Notes: generated from the sequence alone by a model not told the origin. 64,000 nucleotides of DNA from RPQJ01 sp963698735 (GCA_963698735.1 CAVOSA010000019.1:310001-374000), one strand, 5' to 3'; shown: positions 1 through 10,600, counted from the first letter of the stretch. Numbers and translations: made by a program.

Positions 1-1
1 C

Positions 2-148
2 CACCCTGCCAGCACGACACACCGTCAGCTGAACCCGGCCGAGCTGGAGAAAGCGGGCGTCAGTGCGGACATGGTCCGGCTGTCGGTCGGCATCGAGCAC
101 ATCGACGACCTGCTTGCCGACCTCGATCAGGCGCTGGCGGCGGCGTAG
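2..148 (+). CDS. metY: O-acetylhomoserine sulfhydrylase-type PLP enzyme, C-terminal end (partial)
   Basis: Only the last 48 residues are inside the window. They open with HPASTTHRQL and continue to SADMVRLSVGIEHIDDL, two conserved blocks at the C-terminus of Cys/Met-metabolism PLP enzymes, where the Arg binds the substrate carboxylate. The closest match I recognise is the O-acetylhomoserine sulfhydrylase branch, which makes homocysteine from O-acetylhomoserine and sulfide in the cytoplasm. The PLP lysine and the N-terminus are outside the window, so cystathionine synthase or lyase relatives cannot be excluded. The next gene is a second, larger member of the same fold family 78 bases downstream. 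Confidence 0.8.
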   Translation, partial: HPASTTHRQLNPAELEKAGVSADMVRLSVGIEHIDDLLADLDQALAAA

Positions 149-226
149 GAGCGGACCCTTGCCACAATCCGCTGATGCGGGCGAGGGAGTGGAAGCGGAA
201 GCGGGAGTCTGGGTTACCATCCAGCG

Positions 227-2059
227 ATGGAAAAACCATCGCTGGATTTCGCGCGCGTGCGCGAACTGAGCCCGCGCCGCAACACTACGCGCGCCGCGGC
301 CCTTCCCGAACTCGTCGACGAGCAGCTGCGTCACTTCTCGATCGACCCGGACTCCGAGTTCGGCCGCCGCATGGGCGAGCTGGCGTCCCATTTGTACGCC
401 GGCAATGCCGCCGTGCACCAGCTGTGGGAAGTTACGCTGCGCGAGCTCGCCGACCTCGATCCACGCGACCGGGTCGCCCGCTTCAACGCCAAGCGCTTCC
501 TCTGCTTCCAGCTCGCCAAGATCCTCGACACGCTGCAGAACCCGCTGCGCAAGTCGTACCAGTCGCTGCTGCACGATTCGACCCAGTCCGCGATCAAGGG
601 TCCCTACCCCATCTTCGACAACGTCACGGCAATCTTCAGCGCGACGCCGGTGATCACTCGCACCGCGACGTACCTTTATGCGTGCACGGAATGGGTCGAG
701 GACGCGTTCAAGGGCCGTGAGCCGCTGCACGAGATTTACTCGCGCCTGCTGAACCCGACGTCGATCAGCCTCGCCAACCACATCGTCGACCTCGAGGCCG
801 GCCCGCTCGCGGGCGAGTACCTCGCCTGGAACTTCAACTCGGGGATGGCAGCGATCGACGCCACGCTCTCGAACCTCGTCGGTTACAACGACGTCGTGCT
901 CTCCAGTCGCAACGTCTACGGCGGCACCTACCAGCTGCTGCACGACTGGTACGCCAAGAAGAGCAACCTCGACGTGGCCGTCGAGTGGTTCGACGGCTTC
1001 ACGGTGGACGACTTCGGCCGCGCGCTGCACGCGACGCTCGACAGGCACCGCGACCGGCTCGACCGCGGCCGCCGCATCTACGTCTTCCTCGAGTCGCCGT
1101 GCAATCCGCACGGGTACGTTCTGGACGTGCCGGCCATCTGCCGCGCGGCACACGAATACGGGCTTACGGTGATCTGCGACGCGACGGTCGGCACTCCGAT
1201 CCTGCAGCCGGTCCTGCAGCGCAAGGACCCCATGGAACGCCCCGACTTCGTCATCCATTCCTACACCAAGGACCTGGCGGGCACCGGTACGACGACCGCG
1301 GGCGTCTGCATCGGTCGCAACGAGCGGATGTTCATACCCAAGGGCGACAGCGTCACCACGACGACGCCGGACGGCAAGCCTTGCGTGTACCGCTGGGACG
1401 AAAGCCTCTTCTGGAACGTGTACTACATCAAAGGCGCATTCCTCGACGCGGACAAGGCGTTCGAGGTGATCAACGGCATGCGCACGGTCGAAGTGCGCGT
1501 GCTGCTCAAGACCATCAACACGCTGGTGCTGGCGCGCGCGCTCGCGGCGCATCCGGCCATCAACGTGCAGTGCTCGGCGGTAGAGGGCAACGAGAACTAC
1601 GCGCTGCGCGAGCGGCTGATGTTCCTGGGACTGCCTGCCCCGCTCTTTACGATCGATCTCGACACCGAGATGGGCCGGCGCATCTCGCGCCATGCGTTCC
1701 AGCGTTTCTTCGACTGCCTCGAACCGGCGTTCGGACTGCAAGTGACGCTCGGCCAGGTGAACACCGTCGTCGTCTGCCCGGCGCTCACCAGCCATTCGGA
1801 GTTGTCGGAAGACGCGTTGCATGAAGCCGGCATCTCCCTTACGACGATCCGCATCGCCGTCGGCGACGAGGATCCGCGTGGGCTGCTGGCGCACCTGATG
1901 CAGGCGGCGGAACTGGCGCTCGAACCGGAATGCCCCGGATTCACGCGGCACTTCGGCCAGCCGCACGAGATCGACGCTCTGTACGAGTCCATCTACGTCG
2001 ACGTGCACCGACGCTACGCCGCGAGCCGCCCGCGGATGCGCCAGATGCTGGAGAAATGA
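227..2059 (+). CDS. Large Cys/Met-metabolism-like PLP-dependent enzyme (610 aa)
   Basis: This is a fold-type I PLP enzyme of the Cys/Met metabolism family with an unusually long chain; typical members have about 400 residues. Roughly the first 170 residues are an alpha-helical extension with no motif I recognise. The catalytic core follows: an ESPCNPHG block near residue 290, the Asp of CDATVGTP near 318, and the Schiff-base lysine K348 in SYTKDLAGTGTT. The usual S-x-T-K-Y-L-x-G-H motif is therefore altered, with D-L-A-G-T-G after the lysine. A role in sulfur amino acid metabolism (lyase or sulfhydrylase) fits the fold and the metY-like neighbour upstream, but the substrate is unknown. The ATG start follows a purine-poor leader, so the ribosome site is weak. 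Confidence 0.82.
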   Translation: MEKPSLDFARVRELSPRRNTTRAAALPELVDEQLRHFSIDPDSEFGRRMGELASHLYAGNAAVHQLWEVTLRELADLDPRDRVARFNAKRFLCFQLAKILDTLQNPLRKSYQSLLHDSTQSAIKGPYPIFDNVTAIFSATPVITRTATYLYACTEWVEDAFKGREPLHEIYSRLLNPTSISLANHIVDLEAGPLAGEYLAWNFNSGMAAIDATLSNLVGYNDVVLSSRNVYGGTYQLLHDWYAKKSNLDVAVEWFDGFTVDDFGRALHATLDRHRDRLDRGRRIYVFLESPCNPHGYVLDVPAICRAAHEYGLTVICDATVGTPILQPVLQRKDPMERPDFVIHSYTKDLAGTGTTTAGVCIGRNERMFIPKGDSVTTTTPDGKPCVYRWDESLFWNVYYIKGAFLDADKAFEVINGMRTVEVRVLLKTINTLVLARALAAHPAINVQCSAVEGNENYALRERLMFLGLPAPLFTIDLDTEMGRRISRHAFQRFFDCLEPAFGLQVTLGQVNTVVVCPALTSHSELSEDALHEAGISLTTIRIAVGDEDPRGLLAHLMQAAELALEPECPGFTRHFGQPHEIDALYESIYVDVHRRYAASRPRMRQMLEK

Positions 2060-2084
2060 CAGCTCGCGGCGCGTTGCGCGGGCG

Positions 2085-3008
2085 TCAGGCCGAAACCACG
2101 TGGCCGGTGTCGGGCCGCAATGTCCACAGCACCCACTTGCCCAGCACCGTGAACGTGGAGACGATCGCAAACGCGAGCAGCGTGCCTTCCAGGTAGACGC
2201 CCGACGAGTAGTCCGTGTCGCCAGCAACCAGCAGCACCAGCACCGGCGTCAGCAGGAAATCCTGGACGTCGGCACGGCCGCGGCCGAGCGTCATGAGCAC
2301 GAGCAGCAACACCGCGGCACAGGCGGCGCGCAGCACAGGCTCGGTGATGGCGTCAAAGACGGCGAGTGCGAGCAGCGTGCCGGCGAGTGCCAGCGCCAGC
2401 TTGGTGACCGCATTGCCGGGCGTGCTCCTCAACCAGGGCTCGCCGAGTGCGGCAACGGTCAGCGGGAGCCACCATGCCTGCTCGAGCCCGGCCGCGCGCG
2501 CAGTGAACCAGGCGACGAGGACGAGCACCGCCAGCAGCACCGAGTAGCTGAGCGCGGTCTTGGAATGCACGGCGACTGGACGCGTCACCAGCCCGCGCGC
2601 GACCGTGCGCACCATCAGGAAGCCATACACGCACCCGCCAAACATCGCGAGTCCACGGAACGCGGCGACTCCAGCCGTAGCGGGTTCGAATGAGCCGATC
2701 AGCGCGGCCGCCAGCACCGCGAGCAGGCCGCGGTGATAACCCAGTGAACTCGCGGCTCCGGTTGCCGCGGCCGTGGCAACGATCAGGGCCGCCACGCCGT
2801 CAGTAAAGTTCGCCGTAACGGCTGCGGCCGCATACACGCCCGCAATGAGAAAGCCGAAGGGGGCAAGTGGCCTGGCCAGGACACCGAGATGGAACGCCAG
2901 CACCGAGCCGAGCGCGAGGTCGCGGGCCACCCCCGGGTAGCCTGACAGGTAGGTAGCCGCGGCTGGCAGCAGCAGCAACGCAACAAGGCCCGTCACTCGC
3001 AGGATCAT
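2085..3008 (-). CDS. FUSC-like multi-pass membrane protein
   Basis: The 307-residue product is almost entirely hydrophobic, with about nine to ten predicted membrane helices, short loops, and a final GRGRADVQDFLLTP loop before the last helices. The layout resembles the membrane half of FUSC/aromatic acid exporter family proteins (fusaric acid resistance-like), but the cytoplasmic domain usual in that family is missing. The gene is convergent with the PLP enzyme at its 3' end and divergent from the S41 protease gene, with about 220 bases between them. The assignment rests on general composition and is tentative. The membrane location is secure. Confidence 0.72.
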   Translation of the reverse strand: MILRVTGLVALLLLPAAATYLSGYPGVARDLALGSVLAFHLGVLARPLAPFGFLIAGVYAAAAVTANFTDGVAALIVATAAATGAASSLGYHRGLLAVLAAALIGSFEPATAGVAAFRGLAMFGGCVYGFLMVRTVARGLVTRPVAVHSKTALSYSVLLAVLVLVAWFTARAAGLEQAWWLPLTVAALGEPWLRSTPGNAVTKLALALAGTLLALAVFDAITEPVLRAACAAVLLLVLMTLGRGRADVQDFLLTPVLVLLVAGDTDYSSGVYLEGTLLAFAIVSTFTVLGKWVLWTLRPDTGHVVSA

Positions 3009-3229
3009 GATCAGACTTCCCCGCGTGGTCTTATCATTTCGTTCTTGTACCCACGTCTTGCAATTGCCTTGCCATCCAGTTGAGTCTTTTTAAATCAACG
3101 AGTTACGCAGGCTCGCGCTGACGGCCCGGCATGATATGTAAAAAAGGCCGACGACTGATTGCAGCCTTGGCTATGGCTGAAGCGCGAGGCGTGCGGGACA
3201 CTTCGCCATCAGCCCGCTCCGGATGTCCC

Positions 3230-4651
3230 ATGACCACCGCCCGCATGTCGCCGCGACCACACATTCTCCTAGCGTGCACGGCGCTCACGACCCTGCTCGC
3301 AGCCTGTGGCGGTGGGGGCAGTGACGGTGGTGGTGGCGGTGGCGGCGGAGGCGGCGTTTCACTCTGCGGCGAGACCGCGCGCAAGCAGTGGGTCCTGAAC
3401 GTGACCCGCGAGTGGTACCTCTTCCCCGACCTGTTGCCGGCGTCGGTCGACATCGCGTCCTATGCCACCGCGGAAGACCTGCTCAACGACCTGACCGCAA
3501 CCGCCCGTGCGCAGGGCAAGGACCGGTACTTCAGTTACCTCACGACCAAGGACGCGGAGAACTCGCTGCTCGGGGAAGGACAGTTCATAGGTTTCGGGTT
3601 CCGCAACCGTACGGACGACGGCAACCGCCCGCTCGTCCTCGACGTGTTCGACGCGAGTCCAGCGTCCGAGGCCGGCCTGCGTCGGGGCGACGAGGTCATC
3701 GCCGTGGACCAGGGCAGCGGCTTCGTGCCGGTCGCGCAGTCGCTGGTGAATGGCTCCGTGTTCGCCGACCTCCTCGGCCCGGCGGACGCAGGAGTCGTGC
3801 GTGGATTGCGGCTGCTACGCAATGGATCGACCGTGGATGTGAGGATGACCAAGCGGACGGTCACCATCGACCCGGTACCGGATTCGTTCGGCACGCGCGT
3901 CCTGCCGCTCGCAGGTACGACCGGCGTTGGCTACCTGCACTTGCGCAGCTACATCGGCACGGCAGATCCGCAACTGCGCGCTGCTTTCGCCACGTTCCGT
4001 GCGCAGAACCTGCGTGATTTCATCATCGACCTCCGCTACAACGGCGGCGGTCTCGTCAACACAGCCGAGCTGATCGACAACCTGCTCGGCGGTGATCGCA
4101 CGTCGGCCGACACGCAGTACTCGATCGTTTACAGCCCGGCCAAGTCAGGGCAGAACTCGACGACGCGCTTCCAGCCGCTGTCACAGTCCACGCGGCCCGT
4201 GCGCATCGCGTTCCTGACCACCGAGGCGACCGCCTCCGCCAGCGAAATCAACGTCAACGCGATGAAGCCCTGGGTCGAGGCTGCGATCGTCGGCAGCGAC
4301 ACGCTGGGCAAGCCCGTCGGCCAGCTGGCGTTCGACCTGTCCGGCGCGTGCCCGGACCGTCTGCGCCTGGTCACGTTCAAGACGGTCAATTCGAACGGCG
4401 AAGGCGACTATTACGACGGTCTCGCGTCGACGATGCGCTTCGCCTGCGCGGCGAGCGACACGCTGACGGCGCAGATGGGCGATCCGGCGGATGGCCTCAC
4501 GGGCGCCGCACTGGACTGGATCGGCACCGGCGCCTGCGGCAGCGTGATTGCAGCGAACATCGACGGGCAGGCGAAGCCGGGCGTGTCGACTGCGTACCCG
4601 CTCTCGCAGCGACCGTCGGCCGCAGAACGCTGGTTGCCGGGCATCCACTGA
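3230..4651 (+). CDS. S41 family C-terminal processing peptidase, lipoprotein
   Basis: This is a serine protease of the CtpA/Tsp family, anchored as a lipoprotein. The N-terminus is a lipoprotein signal ending LLAAC, with the lipidated Cys at residue 26. A glycine-rich linker (runs of G broken by SD) follows. A PDZ-like region holds FIGFGF and SEAGLRRGDEVIAVD. The protease core has DFIIDLRYNGGG, the catalytic serine in TASASEINVNAM near residue 335, and the catalytic lysine in DTLGKPVGQ near residue 361, which gives the Ser/Lys dyad. ATG 3230 is chosen because it gives a proper signal peptide; ATG 3245 is an equally acceptable start. Substrates of such proteins are often misfolded or tagged periplasmic proteins, and none is indicated here. 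Confidence 0.9.
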   Translation: MTTARMSPRPHILLACTALTTLLAACGGGGSDGGGGGGGGGGVSLCGETARKQWVLNVTREWYLFPDLLPASVDIASYATAEDLLNDLTATARAQGKDRYFSYLTTKDAENSLLGEGQFIGFGFRNRTDDGNRPLVLDVFDASPASEAGLRRGDEVIAVDQGSGFVPVAQSLVNGSVFADLLGPADAGVVRGLRLLRNGSTVDVRMTKRTVTIDPVPDSFGTRVLPLAGTTGVGYLHLRSYIGTADPQLRAAFATFRAQNLRDFIIDLRYNGGGLVNTAELIDNLLGGDRTSADTQYSIVYSPAKSGQNSTTRFQPLSQSTRPVRIAFLTTEATASASEINVNAMKPWVEAAIVGSDTLGKPVGQLAFDLSGACPDRLRLVTFKTVNSNGEGDYYDGLASTMRFACAASDTLTAQMGDPADGLTGAALDWIGTGACGSVIAANIDGQAKPGVSTAYPLSQRPSAAERWLPGIH

Positions 4652-4667
4652 GGCGCGCGCAATCGTC

Positions 4668-5807
4668 TCAGGCAGGCGCGAGTTCCAGCAGTGCCAGGCA
4701 CTCGACGTGGTGAGTGCCGGGGAAGAAGTCGAACGGCACGATTGCCTGCACCAGGTATCCGGCCGCTTCCAGCAGCGACAGGTCCCTGGCGAGCGTGCCC
4801 GCGCTGCAGGAGAGATAAGCGACCCGCTCGGGACGCAGCTCGTTCGCAAGGGCCTGGCACAGTCCCTCCTCGAGACCCGAACGGGGCGGATTGACGTAGC
4901 AGGCATGACGCTCGTGCGCCGGTTCGCGCCACCAATCCCACACCTGCGGCAGTCGCTGCTCGCAAGTACCACGCAGCACGACGGCGCCAGGCGCATTCCG
5001 TAGCGCGCACTCGACAGCACCGCCTGAGAGCTCCACACCGAGAGCCGCAGCGCCGGCGGCGCGCCAGTGCCGCAGGGTCGAGCCAATGCCGCAGTAGAGG
5101 TCGAGCACCGCAACACCCGGCGCGGGCTGGAGGTGCGCGCGGGCAAGCTCGACAGACTCCGTGTGCAGAACGGGCAGCAGCTGCTGGAATGCGGCAGGAC
5201 CATGCTCAAGGCCGTCGGTGTCCCGGGATACGCCGACACCCCACGCCAGGTGCCAGCCGGAACGCGCGAACAGCTTGCGGCCAGCCGAAGGATGACAGTG
5301 CACCCAGAGTCCGTCGATGCCTGAATCCGCCAGGGCTGGTCGCAACGCCTCGAGATCCGCCATCGCGAACTCCCGTTGCTTGACGATCAATGTGGCCTGC
5401 CCGCCGGCCACGTGCAGATAGGCAAGGGGAAACCTGGCGTGCGGCGGCAGGGCGGCCCGCAGCAGTGCCACGAGCCGGTTCACACGCGCGGAATGGACAG
5501 GGCAGTCGTGTATCGCGACCAGTTCGTCACGGCGCATCAGGCCGAATCGCCAGCCCGACTCGTCGAAGCGCGCATTGAGAGTGACGCGGTCCCGGTACCC
5601 CAGGCGCTGCGAGTCGGGCACGGCACGCACAGGCTGCAAACGCGAATTCCACGGCGCGAGGACCCGCTTCAGGTAGGCCGCCTTCTGCGCGAGGCTCGCC
5701 GCGGCTGTCAGCTCGCGGTGACGGCAACCGCGACATTCCCGCTCACAACCTACGGGCAACGATTGATGTACGCTCACGTGCCTATGGTGCGACGATTCGC
5801 CGCTCAC
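4668..5807 (-). CDS. TrmA/RlmD-family class I SAM-dependent RNA (uracil-5) methyltransferase
   Basis: This is an RNA m5U methyltransferase of the RumA/TrmA type. Cysteines C21, C25 and C28 (CERECRGC) and C102 (HDCPVH) are placed as in the 4Fe-4S cluster of RlmD/RumA. The SAM site is LDLYCGIGS. NPPRSGL and SCSAGTLARDL follow, the latter carrying the catalytic Cys, and the general-base Glu lies in HHVECLALLE at the C-terminus. No N-terminal TRAM domain is visible. The target is probably a uridine in 23S rRNA, but paralogues (RlmC, RlmD, TrmA) cannot be told apart here. The start is a GTG at 5807; an internal GTG at 5777 keeps all motifs. It is divergent from the dehydratase gene with only 20 bases between. 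Confidence 0.88.
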   Translation of the reverse strand: MSGESSHHRHVSVHQSLPVGCERECRGCRHRELTAAASLAQKAAYLKRVLAPWNSRLQPVRAVPDSQRLGYRDRVTLNARFDESGWRFGLMRRDELVAIHDCPVHSARVNRLVALLRAALPPHARFPLAYLHVAGGQATLIVKQREFAMADLEALRPALADSGIDGLWVHCHPSAGRKLFARSGWHLAWGVGVSRDTDGLEHGPAAFQQLLPVLHTESVELARAHLQPAPGVAVLDLYCGIGSTLRHWRAAGAAALGVELSGGAVECALRNAPGAVVLRGTCEQRLPQVWDWWREPAHERHACYVNPPRSGLEEGLCQALANELRPERVAYLSCSAGTLARDLSLLEAAGYLVQAIVPFDFFPGTHHVECLALLELAPA

Positions 5808-5827
5808 CGACAGGGGACCTGCGGGAA

Positions 5828-6811
5828 ATGACCCGGATTCCAGTCTTTGACGACGTTCGTGCGGCCGCGGGCCGGCTCGCAGGCCACGCGCGCCGCACTC
5901 CCCTGCTCGCGGACACGCCGCTCGATCGGCTGACAGGCGGACGGATCCTGCTCAAGGTCGAAACGCTGCAGCACACGGGATCGTTCAAGTTCCGCGGCGC
6001 CTGGAACCGGCTGGTACAGCTCAACGCGTCGGAGCGCGACGCGGGCGTCGTCGCATTTTCCTCGGGCAACCATGCGCAGGGCGTCGCCGAAGCTGCACGG
6101 CGCCTGGGCATTCGCGCCACGATCGTCATGCCGTCCGATGCGCCACGCGTGAAGATGCAGAACACACGCGACCTGGGGGCCGAGATCGTCGAGTACGACA
6201 GGGCTCGCGAAAGCCGCGAGCAGATCGCCGCGCAGCTCGCCGCGGAACGCGGGGCAACGCTGGTGCCTTCGTACGACGACCCGGACATCATTGCCGGACA
6301 AGGCACGGCGGGGATCGAGATCGCCGAGCAGGCGACTGAACTCGGGCGGACTCTCGACGACGTCATCGTGTGCTGCAGCGGCGGCGGACTGACGGCGGGC
6401 ATCGCTCTCGCCATGGCAGAGCTGGCCCCGCGCGCGGGTGTCTGGACCGCCGAACCGGAGTCACATGACGATCACCGGCGTTCGCTGGCCAGCGGCCGTC
6501 GCCAGCGCAACGAACCCGGCACGCCGGATTCGATTTGCGACGCGCTGCTCGCACCGATGCCGGGCGAACTCACGTTTGCAATCAACCGGCCATTGCTGCG
6601 CGGCGGACTCGCAGCCTCGGACGAAGACGTGCGCCGGGCAGTGGCCTACGCCACGCGTACGCTCAAGCTCGTCGTCGAGCCCGGCGGGGCCGTGGCCCTC
6701 GCCTGCGTGCTTGCGGGCAAGCTCGACGTGCGTGGACGCACGATCGCGTTGACCCTGTCGGGCGGAAATATCGACGACACCCTGCTCGCCGAGATCCTCG
6801 CCGGGCCCTGA
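5828..6811 (+). CDS. Threonine/serine dehydratase-family PLP enzyme
   Basis: This is a 327-residue fold-type II PLP enzyme without a C-terminal ACT domain, the size of catabolic threonine dehydratase, serine racemase or hydroxyaspartate dehydratase. K54 in GSFKFRGAW is the Schiff-base lysine. SSGNHAQGVAEAA binds the substrate carboxylate, and SGGGLTAG is the glycine-rich phosphate loop. The usual reaction deaminates Thr or Ser to 2-oxobutyrate or pyruvate. The lack of a regulatory domain argues against biosynthetic IlvA. The product starts at ATG 5828, just downstream of the divergent methyltransferase start, so the two genes must share a compact promoter region. Confidence 0.88.
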   Translation: MTRIPVFDDVRAAAGRLAGHARRTPLLADTPLDRLTGGRILLKVETLQHTGSFKFRGAWNRLVQLNASERDAGVVAFSSGNHAQGVAEAARRLGIRATIVMPSDAPRVKMQNTRDLGAEIVEYDRARESREQIAAQLAAERGATLVPSYDDPDIIAGQGTAGIEIAEQATELGRTLDDVIVCCSGGGLTAGIALAMAELAPRAGVWTAEPESHDDHRRSLASGRRQRNEPGTPDSICDALLAPMPGELTFAINRPLLRGGLAASDEDVRRAVAYATRTLKLVVEPGGAVALACVLAGKLDVRGRTIALTLSGGNIDDTLLAEILAGP

Positions 6812-6876
6812 TACCCGATTGAAACCATCACCGCGAGCGCAACGAACTCGTCCGCATCACACCGAGGCCTTCCCGC

Positions 6877-7647
6877 ATGCTGCAAACCTGGCTGCACGCC
6901 CTGCCCTACCTGCTCGGCGCGGGCTTTCTCACCTGGCTCGTCAGCGTGCCCCTGCGCAACGTGACCATCGTCGACACGCTCTGGTCGCTGCTGTTCGTCA
7001 TCGCAGCCTTTGTGTATGCGGCCTCAACCACGCCACTGGAACCACGCGCGCAGCTGCTGCTGGTGCTGGTGACCATCTGGGGCCTGCGGCTCGCGCTCTA
7101 CCTCGGCCGGCGCAACTTCGGCCACGAAGAAGACCGGCGCTACCAGAAGATCCGCAAGCGCAACGAACCCGGCTTCACCTGGAAGAGCCTCTACCTGGTG
7201 TTCGGACTGCAGGCCGTGCTGGCCTGGGTCATTTCGCTGCCCCTGCTCGGGGGCATCGCCGGCGATGCGAGCCCGCTGGGCTGGCTCGACTACACGGGCG
7301 CCGCGCTCTGGCTGGTCGGCCTGTACTTCGAGGCCGTCGGCGACTGGCAGCTCACCCGCTTCAAGGCCGATCCGGCCAACGCCGGGCAGGTCATGGACCA
7401 GGGCCTGTGGGGGCTCACGCGCCACCCCAACTACTTCGGCGATTTCTGTGTCTGGTGGGGCTTCGGGCTCATCGCGCTCTCCGCCGGCGCCTGGTGGGCC
7501 CTGCTCGGGCCGGTACTGATGAGCGTGCTGCTGCTGCGGGTGTCGGGTGTCACCTTGCTCGAGAGGGACATTGGCCGCCGGCGCCCCGGTTATGCCGAGT
7601 ACATCCGCCGTACCAACGCGTTCTTTCCTGGCCCGCGGCGCGACTGA
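6877..7647 (+). CDS. DUF1295 / steroid 5-alpha-reductase-like membrane protein
   Basis: The product is a 256-residue integral membrane protein with about six or seven hydrophobic segments. The second half carries the conserved block GLWGLTRHPNYFGDFCVWWGF followed by RRPGYAEYIRRTNAFFP, typical of the DUF1295 and steroid 5-alpha-reductase C-terminal family, where the RHPNY motif binds cofactor. Members reduce or methylate lipid substrates, and the bacterial substrate is generally unknown. The gene lies in the same direction as its neighbours, 49 bases before the sensor kinase gene. Confidence 0.88.
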   Translation: MLQTWLHALPYLLGAGFLTWLVSVPLRNVTIVDTLWSLLFVIAAFVYAASTTPLEPRAQLLLVLVTIWGLRLALYLGRRNFGHEEDRRYQKIRKRNEPGFTWKSLYLVFGLQAVLAWVISLPLLGGIAGDASPLGWLDYTGAALWLVGLYFEAVGDWQLTRFKADPANAGQVMDQGLWGLTRHPNYFGDFCVWWGFGLIALSAGAWWALLGPVLMSVLLLRVSGVTLLERDIGRRRPGYAEYIRRTNAFFPGPRRD

Positions 7648-7696
7648 CCGGACATCCCCCTTGTCGCGGACACGTCGCGCTGCCTAGAGTTGCGCG

Positions 7697-10600
7697 ATGG
7701 TCTCCGGCTTCCTGCTCTCTGCGCTCGCCGTCAGCTACCTGCTGGTGCTGTTCGGCGTGGCGTTTTACGGTGAGCGCCGCTCCGTCTATCCCGGGCATGC
7801 CCGCCTGCGCCCCTGGATCTACAGCCTCGCCCTCGGCGTGTACTGCACGACGTGGACGTTCTTCGGCGCGGTCGGCACCGCCGTGCGCGACGGCTGGACC
7901 TACGTGCCGATCTACCTCGGTCCGGCGCTGGTACTGCTGTTCGCCACTCCGTTTCTCGAACGCCTGATTGCGATCGTCCGCGCACACAACATCACTTCGA
8001 TTGCGGACCTGATCTCCTCCCGCTTCGGCAAGAGTCCGACGCTCGCGGCGCTGGTGGCCGTCATCGCACTGACCGCGGGCGTTCCTTACCTCGCCCTGCA
8101 GTACAAGGCCGTTGGCACCAGCATCGACGTGCTCACGGGGTCGGCCGGTGCCAACCCCGCGTGGTATGCGGACACCGCACTGTGGGTGGCGCTGATGATG
8201 GCGGCATTCGCCATGTTGTTCGGGACCCGGCGGCTCGATGCCACCGAGCACCATGAAGGCGTGATGCTCGCCATCGCCTTTGAGTCGGTCGTCAAGCTGG
8301 TCGCCTTTGCTGCCGTCGGCATCTTCGCGTTTCTGCATCTGGATGGGGCGCCGCCATTGTCGGCAACGCAACTCGGCTCGCTGGGCAAGGCGTTTTCCGG
8401 CGACTTCGTGGTCACGACGGCTCTCGCGGCGGCCGCGATCTTCTGCCTGCCGCGACAGTTCCTGGTCGGCATCGTCGAATGCGCAGACGCGCGCGACGTG
8501 CGCACCGCGCGCCTGGTGTTCTCGGCATATCTGGCCTTCTTCACGGTACTGATCGTTCCGATCGTGCTCGCGGGCCTGGGCACGAGCCTTGCACCCGACA
8601 GCAATCCCGACTTCTTCGTGCTCACGTTGCCGATGACGAGCGACGCCCCGGTGCTCGCGGTCGTCGCGTTCCTCGGCGGCCTGTCCGCCGCAACGGCAAT
8701 GGTGATCGTGTCGAGTATCGCGCTTGCCACCATGATCACGAACGACCTCGTCATGCCCGTGCTCTGGCGCAGTCGCTGGCTCAAGCCCACCGAAACCCGT
8801 GACATCGGCCGCATGGTGCTGTGGTTGCGCCGCGTCTCGATCCTGCTGCTCGCCCTGCTCGCCTACGCCTACCATCGCAACACGGCGACGCCGGCGAGCC
8901 TTGCCTCGATCGGCCTGCTCGCGTTCGCCGCGGTGGCGCAGTTTGCGCCGCCCATCCTGGCCAGCCTCTACTGGCGACGTGCGACCCGCACCGCGGTTTT
9001 CTGGGGACTCGCGACGGGCTTCGCGCTCTGGACGTACGCGTTGCTGCTGCCCAACTTCAGCCCGGGCGGCCTGCTCGGGCCCGGCGGCCCCGGGCACGGC
9101 GAGCCCTGGCGACCCCTGTACGAATGGCTCGGACTCGCGCGCATGAGTCCCGTCGCCAGCGGAGCACTGCTCGCGCTGGGCGGCAACGTCATCGTGCTCG
9201 TCGGACTCTCGTTTCTCGGTCGCATCTCGTTGCGCGAGCGCATGGCTGCCACGCAGTTCGTGCGCCCGGCATTGCCGCATGTGCCGACGCCGGCGGTCGG
9301 CAGCGCGCGGGTCGGAGACGTGCTTGCCATCGCCGAACGCATCGTCGGTGCCGCGGCGACCGAAGCTGCGCTTCACGAACATGCCATGCAGACGCTGCGG
9401 CCGCTGCCGCGACCTGCCGACCCGGCTGACCGGGGCCTGATGCAGCACATGGAGCGCGTGCTGGCGGGTGCGATCGGCGCATCTTCCGCCCGGCTCATGT
9501 TCACGCACGCCCTGCGCGGTCGCGGCCTCGCGGCAGAGGAAGTGGCGGAACTGCTCGACGAGACGTCGCAGGAACTGCGCTTCAGCCGGCAATTGCTGCA
9601 GGCCACGATGGAGAACGTTGCGCAGGGCATCTCCGTAGCCGACAGCGAGGCCAGGCTCGTCGCATGGAACGGCCGCTATCTCGAAATGTTCGGGTATCCG
9701 GCCGACATGGCGCGCGTCGGGCGCCCCGTCGCGGACTTGATCCGCTGGAACGCGCAGCGCGGCGAGTTCGGTGATACCGATCCGGAGGAACAGATCCGCA
9801 AACGCATCGCGCACCTGCGGGCGGGAACGCGCTACGTCATCCAGCGCACGCGACGCAACGGCCGGGTCTATGAGATGCGAGGCCAGCCGATGCCGGACGG
9901 CGGCTACGTCACGACGTACACCGACATCACCGAATTCAAGCACAACGAGCAGCAGTTGCTGGAAGCCAAGCAGACACTCGAGCAGCGCGTATCGGAACGC
10001 ACGCAGGAACTGTCGATTGCGCTGGCGGCCGAAGCCGAGGCGAAGCTCGCCGCGGAGCAGGCGAATTCGACCAAGACAAGATTCGTCGCGGCCGCCAGCC
10101 ACGACCTGCTGCAGCCGCTGAACGCCGCCCGGCTTTTCGCCTCGGCGCTCGGCGACTCACCCGCGGACCCGGCTGCGGTGAGGGAGATGGCCGGGCGCAT
10201 CGAGGGTTCACTGCGGGCGGCGGAGGAAGTGCTCGATGACATGCTCGACATCGCGCGCCTCGAGAGCGGATCGATGCGCGCCGAGCTGACGGTCTTCGCG
10301 CTCGCTGACGTGTTCGCCGACCTCGAACGCCAGTTCGGGCCCGTCGCCGCCCGGCGCAACCTGCGACTGCGCATCCGACCCACTCGCCTGTTCGTGCGAA
10401 GCGACCGTGTTTTGCTGCGCCGGCTGCTGCAGAACCTCGTCTCGAACGCTCTGCGCTATACGCAGCGCGGTGGCGTCCTGGTTGCGTGCCGTCCGCGTGG
10501 CGGACGTGTCGAGGTCCAGGTCTGGGACACTGGGCCAGGGATCGCGGAGCAGCACCGCAAGGTTATCTTCGACGAGTTTCGCGGCCTCGACCGGCCGTCA

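Noticed and set aside
7550..10102. Long open frame of 850 codons on the minus strand
   Set aside because: It is antisense to the transporter-kinase gene. Its translation is Arg/Gly/His-rich with no recognisable domain, as expected from high-GC antisense frames.
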